Counted from the stretch's first letter, positions 1 to 12,779 are shown. The stretch is DNA of 64,000 bases from Phorcus lineatus (GCA_921293015.1 OV121081.1:48075877-48139876), one strand, 5' to 3'. Numbers and translations: made by a program. The notes: generated by a model not told the origin, from the sequence alone.

Positions 1-117
1 GAAACTAGTTATGCAAGAGGAACCGGAAGTTGGGGAAATCCCGCTGCATGGCTCCCTGGAGGTGAAGCTTATGACCCTCCTGAGCCAACGGATGCACCAC
101 CTTACTTTATGTTTTAA
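1..117 (+). CDS. 3' end of a secreted-matrix-like gene (partial)
   Basis: Frame 1 is open from the window edge to a TAA at 115-117, giving 38 residues of a C-terminus rich in Gly, Pro, Ala and Tyr. It includes the motif AYDPPEPTDAPPY and ends in FMF. The motif closely resembles the repeated E-Y-E-P-P-E motif of the gene at 5519-8407, and both lie on the plus strand, so this is probably the tail of a tandem paralogue. The start, length and function cannot be seen. A function in an extracellular matrix is inferred only from the resemblance to its neighbour. Confidence 0.6.
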   Translation, partial: ETSYARGTGSWGNPAAWLPGGEAYDPPEPTDAPPYFMF

Positions 118-439
118 TCCATTGGAAGAAACAATCATGAGTTTACAAAAGGATTCTTAGGAAGATATCTCAAATGATAGCATTTCCTATGTGAAAATTA
201 CAATCTGAATATGCACGGTTTTTGGTGTGAAGAAATGGAAATAAGAGAATGTTAAAATGTTATCTATCTTTTTTGTTATTGTTTTTTAGAGGAATTTTAC
301 AAACATAATACTCCCTGCTTGATAACCGATGGTGTGAATATTGCACCTTACTTTATATTGTTTCTTTGGGTTTACTTGAACATTGATGAGGAAAATCTAT
401 ATTTCTGTTTAATTATAGAACAAGGTATTCAAAACCTTA

Positions 440-445
440 AATAAA
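440..445 (+). terminator. possible poly(A) signal AATAAA
   Basis: A canonical AATAAA lies 323 bp after the TAA of the partial gene at the window start. It is the first plus-strand copy I noticed downstream, but AT-rich DNA gives many chance copies. Confidence 0.3.
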
Positions 446-2966
446 ACTATACAGTATGCTCTAAAAGATCATATATACATTAATACTTGTAGCCAAATAA
501 GCTATTTGAAATATTTTTTGCTTTAATTCATCAACAACATTTGACACATTTAAACTAGAATCATTTCACTTTTTTAGAGTGAGGTATCAATGGTATGTAA
601 AAAAAAATATTTGGTCGCCCTGATCTGGCCATTAAAACCATCACGTTTTGTTAAATTCAAATATGCTGTCATAATTTTGTTAAGAGGTATGTGATATGGA
701 AACATAAAAAATTATGTTACACGGTCAACATTCATTTTAGCTTTGACAATCACTTCAAAAATGTATATTTTAAATACATTTCATGGTGATATCAACACTT
801 TACGCTACATAGCTTTAAATGAAACAATTGGTAACGTCGATGATTTTTATTGTCGGAATATGATACACATTTAACGTGACTGAACCTTTTGTGAGCCCAC
901 GTTTTCCCTCCGTATTATCAACTTTTAAAACCATTATAAATGGCAGATTTTAACCCTGAAGAACAGAGAAATGTGTGATGATAAAATTTTGACAAAGTTT
1001 AAAAAGATGCGGGGTGTCAGATTTATGGACTTTTCTTTTCGACAGACCGCGCTAGAACATGCGCTACATGTTGCTACGATCTCACCGTTGGATGAGGAAA
1101 GACTTAGGCAGAACGAAGTCAATATTTGAAACTATATACCTCGCAATACGGTCGATTATAATCAGACTCCTCGACAACCTATACCACCTGCATGCTTTAA
1201 AACGATTTATTCATTTTTTCTAATTATGAGAGTATGTTACGCAGGTTTTGAATGAAATAGATAAGAAGGAACAATTTCTATATATCCTTAATAACTCAAC
1301 TGAAATAAACTTCAATTTTAAATAACCATTCAAAAATTAACTAATTAACCTAAAACTTTTTTACAAAAAATAATTATTACACAGGGGAAAACTAATGTTG
1401 TTCTTATTTTAATGCAATAAAAGTGTTTAAATTGCGTCTGAGATAATGTCAAATCTCGTAATGACTCGTTAGAAAAAACCTTGTTGCCTAATTGTCATGT
1501 TTGAAAATTAATTCTAAGAAATCAATTAAAATCTGCTAAAAACTATTTTAAAAATTGCGATTTAATGAATACGTCTTTCAGCACATTACGACATTTCGAA
1601 TTGAGACACATTACTGTTCATAAAAAAATCAACCATCTATCAAAATGTTGAATTTCACCATTCAGCATTCCATTATGATAAATATTACACATAACTTCAA
1701 ACATGAACAGCAAAATCTTCAAATATTTGACAGTTTGTCAATTATCTGGGGATATGAAACGTAAACAAGTTCATTCCCATGAATTTGTTTCCTTTTTGCA
1801 AATGAGGTATTATGTTATAGTTAGATAATGAAGTAGTACAAAAAAAAAGGTTTAATACATGTTTTGTCACGACTTTACTGAAAGAATATAGACTCGTCGT
1901 AATCTAACTTAAGGCTTAAAAGCTTCAAGCATATGATATATCTCTAATTTTCATTTTAATCCTTCTCATGTGTAAAGTTTAGCAGTGATCGACTAAATTT
2001 TAATCGTTGAGCCCGCGGAAGTTATTTTCCATAAATGTCATGCTCATACTAAATATAGTTTCATAGTATATGTCATGACTGTGTTCTATCAAAATAACTC
2101 AATCTGTCATTTGTTTTAATAGTGATAGATAAGTCATGTGTCCGCATAAATCTTACACAGAAGGTGAGACAAGGAGTCACTTTAGCACCACTTTCATTTT
2201 ACACAGCCCGGTTTACTTCTGACAGAGCATGTGGACTAAAAGCAATATGCTCCACGTAAGTTATTTTTATGAGTTTTTTTTATAGAGTCGGTCGAAACAA
2301 AATGTTTATTGGAGTTACGATTTAGTGCTTCATCATAACTATCCAAAACGTTTATGTTAGATATCTACATGTATCTTTCCTGTAAGTGAAATTTTCGTTA
2401 ATGGCAGAACATGATTGGTCGTTAAAAGACTCAATCTTTACAATAATCATGGTGTTCAAATGCATTTATCAAATTAATATTACAAGTCATTTATCAAAGC
2501 TTAATGCTTCCACATGTTCATCATAATTTGTTTGGTTATTTCATCTGAAAAAACGTTATCAAATTATTCGATTAACACTACATTATAAGGGATGGAAGGG
2601 ATTACTATTAAGCAGTTCGTCCGGTTCTCTTAAAGGGGAACAACAACCCTAGCCTTTCAGACCTAATTGACCAGCAGTTACGTAATTGCCTTAGCCGGGA
2701 AAGAGGTCACGTGACACGGACTGGGCGCCGGCCAGGTGCGGTCATTGTGACAGGGGAATCCCCTTTATGACATGCGATCGTTGATCGGCCGATTCATTTT
2801 CGTTCTTCTGTTTATAAACAATGTCGTGTGACACGATGCCTGTTATCATTTGATATTAATTTATTTTATTTATCTTATTTATATATTTTTTTTATATCTC
2901 CCACCCCCTCATTTTTCTATTCTAAATTCTTACCTATTTTTTACCATTTCTAACTTTATCTCCCCT

Positions 2967-3090
2967 GGCTATGTTACTTAATTCTAAATTTATCCCTCGC
3001 TTCCCCCATTTTATTAATAAGTAACATAGCCACGTCGGCGAAATCACCTACAGGTGGAAGCAGACGTTAAACCCCTAAACAACAACAACT
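2967..3090 (+). repeat. 3' tail of a LINE-like retroelement with stem-loop
   Basis: An inverted repeat (ggctatgttactta at 2967-2980, matched at 3018-3031) is followed by a CpG-containing stretch and then by GTGGAAGCAGACGTTAAAC, close to a run of AAC repeats. A structured 3' end followed by a short simple-repeat tail is typical of non-LTR retroelements that prime on a 3' hairpin. No reverse-transcriptase frame is seen upstream, so this would be a 5'-truncated copy. The family is assigned from general resemblance only. Confidence 0.4.
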
Positions 3091-5117
3091 TGCATGATGC
3101 CTGCAGTCCAAAATGGCTAGCATTTCTACTATCACATGTCGCTGTAAGAACACCTGCAGTCGGTCGACTAAAATAGCCGTTTATTGCCTTTTGCCGATAA
3201 TTATTGAAAATAATTAACTATCATAATTTTGGCATTTAGGTGATGAAAATGCATTTATTTCGAACTTGACTTGAACTTTACGCAGGACACATGGTCCATT
3301 GGTTACTAATTATGCCACATAAACAATTTCGAAACATACTCTGTGTCACTTTAAAATTGTCTCACTAGTTATGAATAAATATTTCAATTCTTGTATTTCA
3401 GTAAGGTGCCTTACGCCAACATACAATCATATACAAATGAAACAGAATTAAAGAGGAAGTGAATTGACAATGTTTATTCAAGCTCGTCAACTGAAAACAT
3501 CGGAGTAGAGCGCGATTACAGTGACTGTTTAGACCAGACTTTCCAAGTACTATATAACTTCCTTGAAGTGTTATAAACAACGTATGTGATCGATCTCTTA
3601 CATAATATCCATATTATCATTTCCTGTTCCGAAGACAGCTGTGCTTTATTGCTCTATGCCTGGCTGGCTGCTTGATTAATTAGATAATTTCATTGTTTTT
3701 TCACAGCTTTACCGTTCATGCATTGTAAAATGTCTGAGAAACTACGTGGAATAAGATATATCCATAACAAAATGTAAATTATGCGGTTTTGAATATGTTC
3801 AAGATGAATCCAACTCTATATTATATTTTCACTATCTTTTAAATGTCAAAAGCATGTGTTCATTTACTGTGAAATGGCGAAAAAAATCAAAACAAAGTAA
3901 CTATTTGTTAATCCGGGATTAGGACGAGATAATTTTTATTGTCATTTACTAAAGAGTAGGCCTATCTATCATTAATTATGGCTCAGATTGTTGGTGCCCT
4001 TTTCTCTGTAAGACTGGTAAATACATGTACGTTAACAATCACTGCCAGGTATGTTTACATCATTTTTCAAGTCATTCTTATTCTTATCCATTCGTAATCA
4101 GAAATCCCATATTGCAACTATGACGTACGAGGTGAACCCATTGTCGATGACTATGAAATAATGAAAATATTAAATCAATTTTCGATTGCATCATCATGAG
4201 ATTATACCTTAAAATTTTTCTGATGAACAGTCAACTCAAATGCGATTTTTACACAGTGTTGTAAGACATACTAAACCGGACCCAGAATAACAGTTTAAAA
4301 CACCCTATCATCAAGGTAACCCTTTTAGTTAAACTTTATAACTAGTGACCAGTACATCCTTCACATATTCATTTTTTTATAATCATCATGTGATATTTTC
4401 AAATTATGGCAAACGTGTCTTAAATTTCTGAAAAATGATTGTGTCTTTGTCAAATGTCAACTTGGTGTTCAATTATATATGCTTGTAAAAAGTTGGATAA
4501 TTATATGAGAATTTTACAGTTGTTTAAGGTTCAATTTACTGCCAAATATAAAAAAAACCTACCTCAAACCCCTATCTGCCATTGATAAGAAATTTCAAAT
4601 AGTTAGGAATTGAGTAATAGTGACGAAAATCAAAAAAATATCCACACAAGTCAAAACCTAACTTTAAAAAATATCGAAAGAAATATTGTGAAGTTTGTAG
4701 TGTCCAAGCTTACAAGTAAAATGTAAACAACTGCATAATACCTGAGCACCAGGATTTTTTTTATCGAATTTTGTAAAAGGTGAGGGAAATCTAATAAAAC
4801 TAAAAAAGATATTACTTTACAAAGATTTATAATTTTTTTCTCATATCTCATATCTCTAATGGCAGTTGAGTTGTAGAACCATTTGTTTACAACGACATTC
4901 TCACACACGTATCCGGTTGGGTAATTCGCGCGAGAAGGGAAACCGCGCGAGTAGCTGCGCAGTAAAAACACCGCTGAGTAGAGGGCGCGCTGATTGAGAT
5001 TTACGACTCTCGCGGTGCCTCGCTAATTAAACACTGGAAGTTAAAAATTAAGGTTGCAGACCCCCTTTAAGTTATCTTTTTTGCTATTTAACCTCAGGTA
5101 AACATTTAAAAATAATT

Positions 5118-5345
5118 TTCAGAAGAATGTAGGATCATTTGCACGTTGATTTAAGTTTAGGTTTTAAGACATAGATCATATCTAGGTAATTAAAATACTG
5201 TAATGATAAAATGTTTTGATGTATGAGAATTCCATGCCATTAAGGAGGCGAACATTTCAGAAGAATCTGAGATCTTTTCGCACATTGATTCAAGTTTAGG
5301 TTTTAAGATATAAATCGTATCTAGGTACTGAAAATACTGTGAAGC
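5118..5345. repeat. diverged direct repeat, two copies
   Basis: A block of about 85 bp starting CAGAAGAAT near 5120 is repeated about 138 bp further on (near 5258). Both copies contain AAGTTTAGGTTTTAAGA followed by a 'tatctaggta' segment. It lies directly upstream of the 5519 exon. Confidence 0.6.
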
Positions 5346-5518
5346 TAGAGACAATGCATGTTTCGTTAACTTGTAAACAAGGTAACTGAGTATGAAAGTT
5401 GATATTTTGAACATACAAAGTTGATTTTAACATGACACAAGCATTGAAATTTTTTTAAGATAATGCAAGAACTAGACCTTAAATCTGACTAATTTTTCGA
5501 ATTCGTATTTCCTTACAG

Positions 5519-8407
5519 GGAGCTGTACTCTTAGCTTTATTGAGTCTAGGCACTGGTCAGACGCCCGGAGGGGAACAAGGCGAGATGACTGGAGCCCAAA
5601 GCGAATTGGAAGAAATGGCAGCTGAACGAAGTGAAATGGCCGGTGGACAAGGCGAGATGACCGGTGCACAAGGCGAGATGACCCAAAATCAGGGCCAGCT
5701 ATCTGGCGGCAAAGGTCAAATGACCGGTGGAACTGGTGCACAGCAGGAGATCGAACCCCCTGGGAATGGCGAATATGTAGGTCAGCCTGGAGCTGGGGCA
5801 GGGCAAGGATCACAATTAGGAGCAGGATCATCATCAGGATCAGGAGCAAGAGCGGGTGACCGGGCATGGACAGGAGTGGGTGCAGGATCAGGGCCAGGAT
5901 CAGGATCAAGAGCAGGGGAAGGAGCAGGAGCTGGTGCGGGGAAAGGGCCAAGCGCAGGGGCAGGCACAGCCGGTACACAGCAGGAGTTCGAACCACCTGA
6001 GATTGGAGAATATGTAAGCCAGTCTGGAGGTGGGGCAGGAGCAGGAACAGGAGCAGGGGCAGGGGCAATGACAAGAACAGGAACGGGAGCAAGGGTAGGT
6101 TCAGATGCAGGGGCAGGAGCAGCAGCTGCAGCAGGAACAGCTGGTGCACAGTACGAGTTCGAACCCCCTGAGATCGGTGAATATGGAGCAGGGGCTCATA
6201 CAGGAACAGGAGCAGGAACTGTAGCAGTGGCAGGAACGGCTGGAGCCTCTAGTGGACAAGGACAGAAAAACATGGGTTCGGCTGCAGATACTCAAGCTTC
6301 ATATAAAGCTGGGAATACAAACCTAGGGCCCCTAAGAAACCAAGGAACAAGTGGAACAAACACTAACAGCAACACTAAAAGTGTTAATACTAGTACAAAC
6401 AAAAACGCTTATGCAAATGTCAACTCTAACACTAACACCTACGGCACTACAAACCCTAATACAAACACATATGCTAATGCAAACTCTAACACTAACACCT
6501 ACCCTGGCAGTAAAAGCCAAAATACAAACACTTATGCTAATACAAATTCTAATACTAACACCTACGGTACTACAAACACCAATACAAACTCTAATGCTAA
6601 CACGTACAGCAATACGAACGCAAATACATACGCTAATGTAAACTCTAATACTAACGGTTACGGTACTACAAATTCTAATACAAACACTTTCACTAATGTA
6701 AACTCCAATACTAACACTTACAGCAATACAAACTCAAATACAAACGCTAAAACTAATGCAAACTCTAATACAAACACATACGGCAATACGAACGAAAATA
6801 CAAACACAAAAAATAGGCTGAACGGTAATACTAATGCAAACGCTAATACAAACACTAATGCAAATACAAACGCCAATAGAAACGCAAATGCAAACCCAAA
6901 CAGCAATACCAATCTGAAAACCTACTCCAATGCTAACACTAAACCCGCAAACTCCATTGAGTATGAACCGCCTGAGTATCCTACAGGGAATCAAGCGGGA
7001 ATGACATCTGGGTCACAGAGAACACAAACAAATCCAAACTATGAATATGAACCGCCCGAGCCGTTGTCTATAAATCCTTTTTATATGGAAGCAGCACGTC
7101 GTTTGTATCAACCATCGGCTCCAAGTCAATCCAAAACATTTGGTTACACCAACCAATACAATCAACAAACTGGAAGTAGTGGCTCACAAAACATCTACTC
7201 ACGACAAGTAATGAGTAATATTCAAAACCAGAAAGCAAATCAGTATGCACGAAACAACCAGCAAACTGCCCTAAAACCGTCTACACCCAGTTACATCGGC
7301 ACAAATCAAGAAACACAACAAAAACAACTCACATCTGCTGGTCAGAACGCAGGAGATGTTTATGCTCAATCACAGGTATTGCAGCAACAGGCAGCAACAA
7401 GACTATCTCATCAGAATACCGGAACATCGTCGGTATCTAGTTCTCTGTACCCAATGTCAGGACAACTTACTCAGCCTGATCACAATTCAGCAAGAGCAGG
7501 GATGAACCCAGCGGGTCTTGCAGTGCTGAATCGACTCTACCAACGCTTTAGACAAATTGCCAGTGCAAATAATTACGATTACAACAAAGTCCGAATGGCT
7601 GTTTCGAAGCCAATATCTGGTATAAACATCCCTACAAGTGTTTCCCAAGCAGTGAAGACCACAAGTCAACAAGCCACAGACGTAACTTACAATCCAACAA
7701 CTACAAACACGAAGGCTGGTTACGCTGTTGGAAGTCAAACTTCTGCAGGAAGTCCCAACACTCAAACTACTTTCGGCAAATACCCCGGATACCAGTCCAA
7801 TAGCCAGACTCGAGTTGTTGATGTCACAGGTCATTTGCCGGGAGGCCAGTCGCCTACTAAAACTTATATACAGAGGGGTTCGCAGACAGAGGCATCAACG
7901 TACGATCCTTTAAAAGCATCATCAGTATCAGGTGGATCACAAACGATATCAGGAAGTCTTACAGGTCAATCACCAGGGACAACTCAAGTTCAAGAACAAA
8001 CATCCATAACGACACAAGGTCAATCAACTGGAGGTGTTCAATACCAAAGACAGACATCCGGAACAACTCAAATTCAAGCTCAAAAGGTAAATTCCCAAGG
8101 TCAAGGTCAGATGAATGGAGCTTCTTCAGCTCAATCTTCATCAAACCAAACACCATTGACAGGCGCTGCAGATTCGATAGGTCCTTACAAACCTCCCACG
8201 CAGTCGAACAGCTTACAAAGGACACTGTCAAGCCCCCTCCAATACCCCCAAGGACAGTCGGTACAACCCGGAGGCGACGCTGAGTACCAGACAGATCCAG
8301 TGTTGACAAATCTGCAAGCAAACGTTGGAAGAATGATCGCCTTGAAAATGCAGGAGTTGGCACGCAGACAGTATCAGCAGCGTTACGGATTCAAACCTGT
8401 TGTTTAA
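5519..8407 (+). CDS. secreted modular Gly/Ala- and Asn/Thr-rich protein (silk or shell-matrix type), terminal exon
   Basis: An acceptor (ccttacag) ends at 5518 and the frame is open to TAA at 8405-8407, giving 962 codons. The exon opens with the hydrophobic core of a signal peptide, [13 protein letters not shown], so the start Met lies in an upstream exon. Modules follow, numbered from codon 1 at 5540: QGEMTGAQ-type repeats (about 5-60); silk-like Gly/Ala/Thr blocks (about 75-240) broken by [21 protein letters not shown] and [11 protein letters not shown]; an Asn/Thr-rich domain of NTNTY-type repeats (about 270-470); two more motifs, [10 protein letters not shown] and EYEPPEPLS (about 473-505); and a Gln/Ser/Thr-rich region with two short amphipathic segments, AARRLYQ and [12 protein letters not shown]. 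The C-terminus is a basic helix-like segment ending RYGFKPVV. Low-complexity secreted proteins of this build are common in shell organic matrix and byssus. I recognise no named family. It has no catalytic domain and almost no Cys. Confidence 0.75.
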   Translation, partial: GAVLLALLSLGTGQTPGGEQGEMTGAQSELEEMAAERSEMAGGQGEMTGAQGEMTQNQGQLSGGKGQMTGGTGAQQEIEPPGNGEYVGQPGAGAGQGSQLGAGSSSGSGARAGDRAWTGVGAGSGPGSGSRAGEGAGAGAGKGPSAGAGTAGTQQEFEPPEIGEYVSQSGGGAGAGTGAGAGAMTRTGTGARVGSDAGAGAAAAAGTAGAQYEFEPPEIGEYGAGAHTGTGAGTVAVAGTAGASSGQGQKNMGSAADTQASYKAGNTNLGPLRNQGTSGTNTNSNTKSVNTSTNKNAYANVNSNTNTYGTTNPNTNTYANANSNTNTYPGSKSQNTNTYANTNSNTNTYGTTNTNTNSNANTYSNTNANTYANVNSNTNGYGTTNSNTNTFTNVNSNTNTYSNTNSNTNAKTNANSNTNTYGNTNENTNTKNRLNGNTNANANTNTNANTNANRNANANPNSNTNLKTYSNANTKPANSIEYEPPEYPTGNQAGMTSGSQRTQTNPNYEYEPPEPLSINPFYMEAARRLYQPSAPSQSKTFGYTNQYNQQTGSSGSQNIYSRQVMSNIQNQKANQYARNNQQTALKPSTPSYIGTNQETQQKQLTSAGQNAGDVYAQSQVLQQQAATRLSHQNTGTSSVSSSLYPMSGQLTQPDHNSARAGMNPAGLAVLNRLYQRFRQIASANNYDYNKVRMAVSKPISGINIPTSVSQAVKTTSQQATDVTYNPTTTNTKAGYAVGSQTSAGSPNTQTTFGKYPGYQSNSQTRVVDVTGHLPGGQSPTKTYIQRGSQTEASTYDPLKASSVSGGSQTISGSLTGQSPGTTQVQEQTSITTQGQSTGGVQYQRQTSGTTQIQAQKVNSQGQGQMNGASSAQSSSNQTPLTGAADSIGPYKPPTQSNSLQRTLSSPLQYPQGQSVQPGGDAEYQTDPVLTNLQANVGRMIALKMQELARRQYQQRYGFKPVV

Positions 8408-8446
8408 CTTTTATAAGCATTTGAATGTTTTTCTTTTTTTCTTAAA

Positions 8447-8452
8447 AATAAA
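8447..8452 (+). terminator. poly(A) signal AATAAA
   Basis: AATAAA lies 40 bp after the TAA of the modular protein gene, at the usual distance for a metazoan 3' end. Confidence 0.7.
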
Positions 8453-11027
8453 ATCTATTGTCAAAAAATACACTATGGAGAATTCCGTCATGATTTAGCT
8501 TTGTAATTTGTTAAACTAAAAACGAGAATTCACACAAACAGCACCACGCTGGTAACAAATACGCGTATTTTATTTACATGAATTAGAAAAAGTGTCAAAT
8601 GACTCTTAATATGCTATAGCTCGATGTCGATTCACAAAGAAGGGTGGCGAACATTGAGTGCTGAATTTGCTTAGACGTGCACAATAACGATGACATTGAT
8701 CTCAACATACGGTTCGATAAAGACAAGATAACTTTGATTAAAGGTCCAGAGAGTATGTTGAGTATGACAAACTTCATAAATGGTTGGGGTTTTTTTTCAG
8801 GAAGTAGTGGTTGTTTCTTAGTGATTTTTTACTGCTGTGTTGCCACAATAAACATGTTTAAGTCAAGATTTGTGATCGAAAACCGGACAATGGCGCGCCC
8901 AATGACTCAAACGTAATTTTGGAAAGTAATTTACAGCTGACATATAGAAAAATATGGATTGGTAGTTTATAGTCATTTAACTGAAATATTTGTAAATTGG
9001 ACGCAGAACTTTGACTTCCAAACATATACATGGCTGTTTTTCAATTTTCATTGAAAACAAGAAAATATCCTTATTTTACAAATTTAGAGATAGCGTTTAG
9101 AGATTTAGGTTTAACTAAGACTATATGGTATTTTGAATCTAATTCAAGCCACATGAAAAATCATAAAACATACTCTGTGTCACTTTTAAGAAGACATTAA
9201 GACGTTTGTTAAGGATATTTTACTTCTTCAAATTGTACCCAATAAACATTAGTTTCTGCCAAATATAATATCTTTAACATCTTGACATCTCATTAATCAA
9301 AGTAATCATCCGTAGTAGATAAAAACATTGATTTGCGTTTGCTAATATTCATCTTCGTTTCTGGTAAAGCTTAAAAACCCTACAAATCGTGCTACAGTCC
9401 CTTTAAATAAATATCTGAAAAATATTACCATATTCATCAATAGAAGACGTTTTCTCTACAATAGAAACATTTAAAACAATATTTTATGGCAACAACGTGA
9501 AATTGTTTACAAGATAAGCTTGATTTATAAGGCGGATACATACTTATGATAAAGTCTAGCTTAGCAACAATCGTTCGATTTCTTGCCAAAAGATATGTTT
9601 TAATAAAGCTAGAGGAATAATGTTTTATAACGTTAACCGTGTAGTAATTATAATCACGTTGCGAAATCGTGCAGTTATAGTTCTACTAGTTTCATCAAAT
9701 GACTAAAAGTCTGTTGGACTCCATTTTGTCAAACTTGGTAAAAAGAGTCCTACACATAATCAATAGAGTAAAATTGGTTACTTGAAAGTTTTCAGAGAGG
9801 TTAAAATTAGAAATGCACAATATGAAATATATTCTATCAAATAGTTCTTCATGCTATTGCAATGAAACAACCCAAGCATAAAACAATCTCGTCCCTACGG
9901 TGGGTGTTAATATAATGCGTTAAATGAAACGCATTAGCTTCAATACCAGTTCTTCTTGACTCACATGCACTGATAGATTCCTTACAATAAGGTGATCATA
10001 ATTCAATGTTATAACATTGAGTTAAGCGCACCCTTAGCACTAAGATAGCTTTGTGAAAATAGCGCCTTATCCTGTAGGCAAAATGTCTCGTATCGATATG
10101 TATAAAACCAACAAAAGAAATTACAAGCATCTAGCAATAGAGCCAGCACCCGCATGACAAGATGGTTGCTTCTAAAGTCTTTCATAACGGCATTCTGTTG
10201 GCTGAAAAAAAGTGTATGCTAAACATAGTATAAGCAGCCTATAGTCATGTATAACCAGCCGTCAGCTATAAGAAGCATTTGGATTGATAGATACCAGTGT
10301 ATTAAATTAGCAGTCAAGAGTAAAATACGCTGATGTAGCAGAATGCCATCTTTCCGTTATTTGTTGCAATTATTTGAATCATAATTTTTTACGTGGGTAT
10401 ATCTATCCACATACCCACGAGGCTTAAATAAGTACACTATTGCCTTCTCAACATCTTAAATAAATTAAATAACCTTAACAATATTATCAGTTTCCGGATG
10501 ACAATGCGGTAACAGCCTTTATGCTATAAATATATATCCGTAACAAACCAAAAGACGAGGGAAATCAAGTGAATGCAATCAGGGGATTTAGAAAGCCCCA
10601 GGAATACAATTTCCCTGTTGGAGAAAAATTAAGTTTCAAGAAGGTGATGCTGTAACAGTAGATTAATATATAAGAAAAAACAGAGGAGACTTAACAGGCT
10701 GTTATTTATTAAATACATTTCACTGTTCGGTTGCAAAACCACACAAGACAACTGAATTCAGTTTATATTTGAGACGAGGTGGAAAGCCAATTCAACCCAC
10801 GAAAGGGCTGTAACTCGTCTATACAGAAAAAACGTTATCGATTACAGACAGTTTGATAATTATTTAATTACATGTTAATTGTAGATAAAATTAAAAATGA
10901 GCAATGAGATTGATAAACCGAAACAAATGTTGAAAGTTTTGAAGCGAAACGTTGGGATATTTTCATCCGAGGCAATCAATCAATCTTTTTTTTGCAGGTT
11001 TAGAGAAAGTACATATTCACAGACACT

Positions 11028-11575
11028 ACAGCTGCATGCCAAAAGTTTGTTCACATACCTGAATCTACTAGTGCAAATATCACGTAATTTGAGATGCCTT
11101 TGAGATACCGTAGCGTTGCGAGAAAGAAACGTATAATATTGAATTTTCAATATACATATGCAGGTCCATTCTTCTTTTAGGCAAAGGTTTATCGTACCCC
11201 ACAATTACCCGTAACAGTTTTGGCAGGTCCTGGAAGTGACCAGGGGTCAAAATTCCGAAAACACTAAATTTTATTTTTCTCCATAAAATCCTTCACAAGT
11301 TATCAACTTCTTTAAAAATTAGTCACGTTTGTTTCTTAGCACAAAGTCAATGTGTTTATGTTGGTTTTAATCTCAGAGAGTCGATATGGAACTTTATTCG
11401 ACATTTAACGAAATCGAAATTTCGAAAATGTGACCCCTTCTGTCAATATATATATGCCAAAATTCGAATTTTTGTCAGACTTGCTGAAGTTATTCTATTG
11501 ACGCTGAAACGAAACCCAAATTACATGATATTTGCACTACGATTCAGTGGTAGGTGAACAAAGGCACGGTGAAGA
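11028..11575. mobile_element. MITE-like element with long terminal inverted repeats, copy 1
   Basis: The left end (acagctgcatgcc...gtttgttcacata, then tagtgcaaatatcacgtaattt) is matched in inverse at the right end (ttacatgatatttgcactac...gtgaacaaaggcacggtg) over about 65-75 bp. The interior shows no coding frame. A second copy lies in the opposite orientation at 40706-41173, and the internal segment with 'ccaaaattcgaatttt' is shared. It is a non-autonomous DNA element by structure; I cannot assign a superfamily because no clean target-site duplication is visible. Confidence 0.6.
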
Positions 11576-12352
11576 AACATTAAACAAAAATCAACATGTA
11601 TTTTTGTATAATAGCTTAGTTTGATTATAAAATATATAAATAAAATGGTTCGGTAATAAGTAAATCTGAATATACATATGTCTCAATTAAAGTTAGGCCG
11701 GGCAGACAAAGAGAAAATGTTACTCATCTGTAGTTAGGTTCAAACTGGACATTTGAGATAATCTACCAACTTGTTCCAAGCCAATATATCTACCTGTCTA
11801 AATCAATCACCATCAGACGATCAGCGACATCCTGTAAGAGTGATTATAAACTTCCGAACATTCAAGGACGAAAAATAATGTTCAATGCATATATATTGCT
11901 TAAACATTCGGACATAAATTTAGAAGAATTTATTTGCTACAGAGTAAAAATGCCAAGACAACTAATGGTGCCAATCTCGTAGCCACGTATCTTGAAACCT
12001 TTGAATAAAGAACTGGTGAAACGTTGTGCTATAGTCTCAATCATCCTCGGTCATTCAAGGCTAAAAGTTACAATATACTTCAAATTAACCAGGAAATTTG
12101 TACTCAAATTACCCGCATTTGAGTCATGGAATGAAACGATAACCGAATGAAACGTCGAATTACGTGGTTTTATAAAACAGTTTTTAAACATGCTCAGAAA
12201 TTTTAATAAAACTTGTAAGGAAACCTTTACACCTGATAAACTCTAAACACGAAAGTGTGAGCTAAGAGCTAGTTGTGCACACCAATTTCTTCAACGAAAG
12301 ACCAAAACGTCTTTAAACACGACTTTTTAGAGTCTATCACGTCCCATCCTCA

Positions 12353-12489
12353 AGAACTTGATATCGTAAATAAAACGTAGGCAAAAAGTGGATGAAAAAT
12401 ACCCGCACCCTCTATATAGTAGAGTACAGGGTGTGGGTATTTTGCCATCCACTTTTTACCTACGTTCTATTTACGATATCAAGTTCCTG
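12353..12489. repeat. long near-perfect hairpin (inverted repeat)
   Basis: Arms of about 58 bp (12353-12411 and 12427-12489) are inverted copies with only a few mismatches, separated by about 15 bp. The arm begins aacttgatatcgtaaata and ends with aaaatacccgcaccct. It sits about 300 bp beyond the channel-gene stop, so it may fall in that gene's 3' transcript. It could be a fold-back element or give a double-stranded RNA precursor. Confidence 0.8.
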
Positions 12490-12779
12490 TGGTCCCATCG
12501 TCATACTAGCTTCCGTGTAAGTCATATTTTTCTTGCATTGGTCCAGTGTTCTGGTATTGGCTCAGTTGTCAAACAATATAGCTAGGCCCGATGATATTAT
12601 ATAAGTTCCATGTAATTGATAATTGATTCATAATAATTAATACAAGCCACTGTGATTGTGATCTTAGGTCATCAACCAATCATTAGGAACCGTCTCAATT
12701 CTAACAGGTTACAATGTTATAACCAATGATCAGAGTTTTATCAGTCTTAGGCAATGTCGCAGCCTTAATCAATCCATGT

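Larger units (their letters stand above)
118..5518. other. gene-free stretch between the two plus-strand genes
   Basis: No convincing coding frame is seen. It holds a LINE-like 3' tail with a hairpin (2967-3090), a CpG-rich patch at about 4910-5030 that stands out from AT-rich surroundings, and a duplicated block at 5118-5345. The unresolved first exon of the 5519-8407 gene should lie here. Two phase-0 candidates are ATG at 2247 with a GTAAGT donor after 2255, and ATG at 4025 with a GTATGT donor after 4048. Neither can be chosen from sequence alone. Confidence 0.5.
8453..12779. other. gene-free stretch between convergent genes
   Basis: No coding exon is supported. It holds a short dispersed motif near 8865-8935 (gtgatcgaaaaccggaca, also found inverted near 55.5 kb and 63.7 kb), a copy of an old dispersed repeat at about 9225-9400, a long-terminal-inverted-repeat element at 11028-11575 and a long hairpin at 12353-12489. 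The two flanking genes point toward each other across this gap. Confidence 0.5.

Noticed and set aside
5472-6295. Leu/Pro-rich minus-strand frames opposite the modular protein
   Set aside because: Antisense shadows of Gly/Ala-rich codons; no start context, splice or family support.
6351-6994. Out-of-frame and antisense frames across the Asn/Thr-rich domain
   Set aside because: Shadows of an AAC/ACT-type repeat, with composition set by the real frame.
12388-12585. 65-codon plus-strand frame
   Set aside because: Starts inside the loop side of the long hairpin, with no domain or signal.
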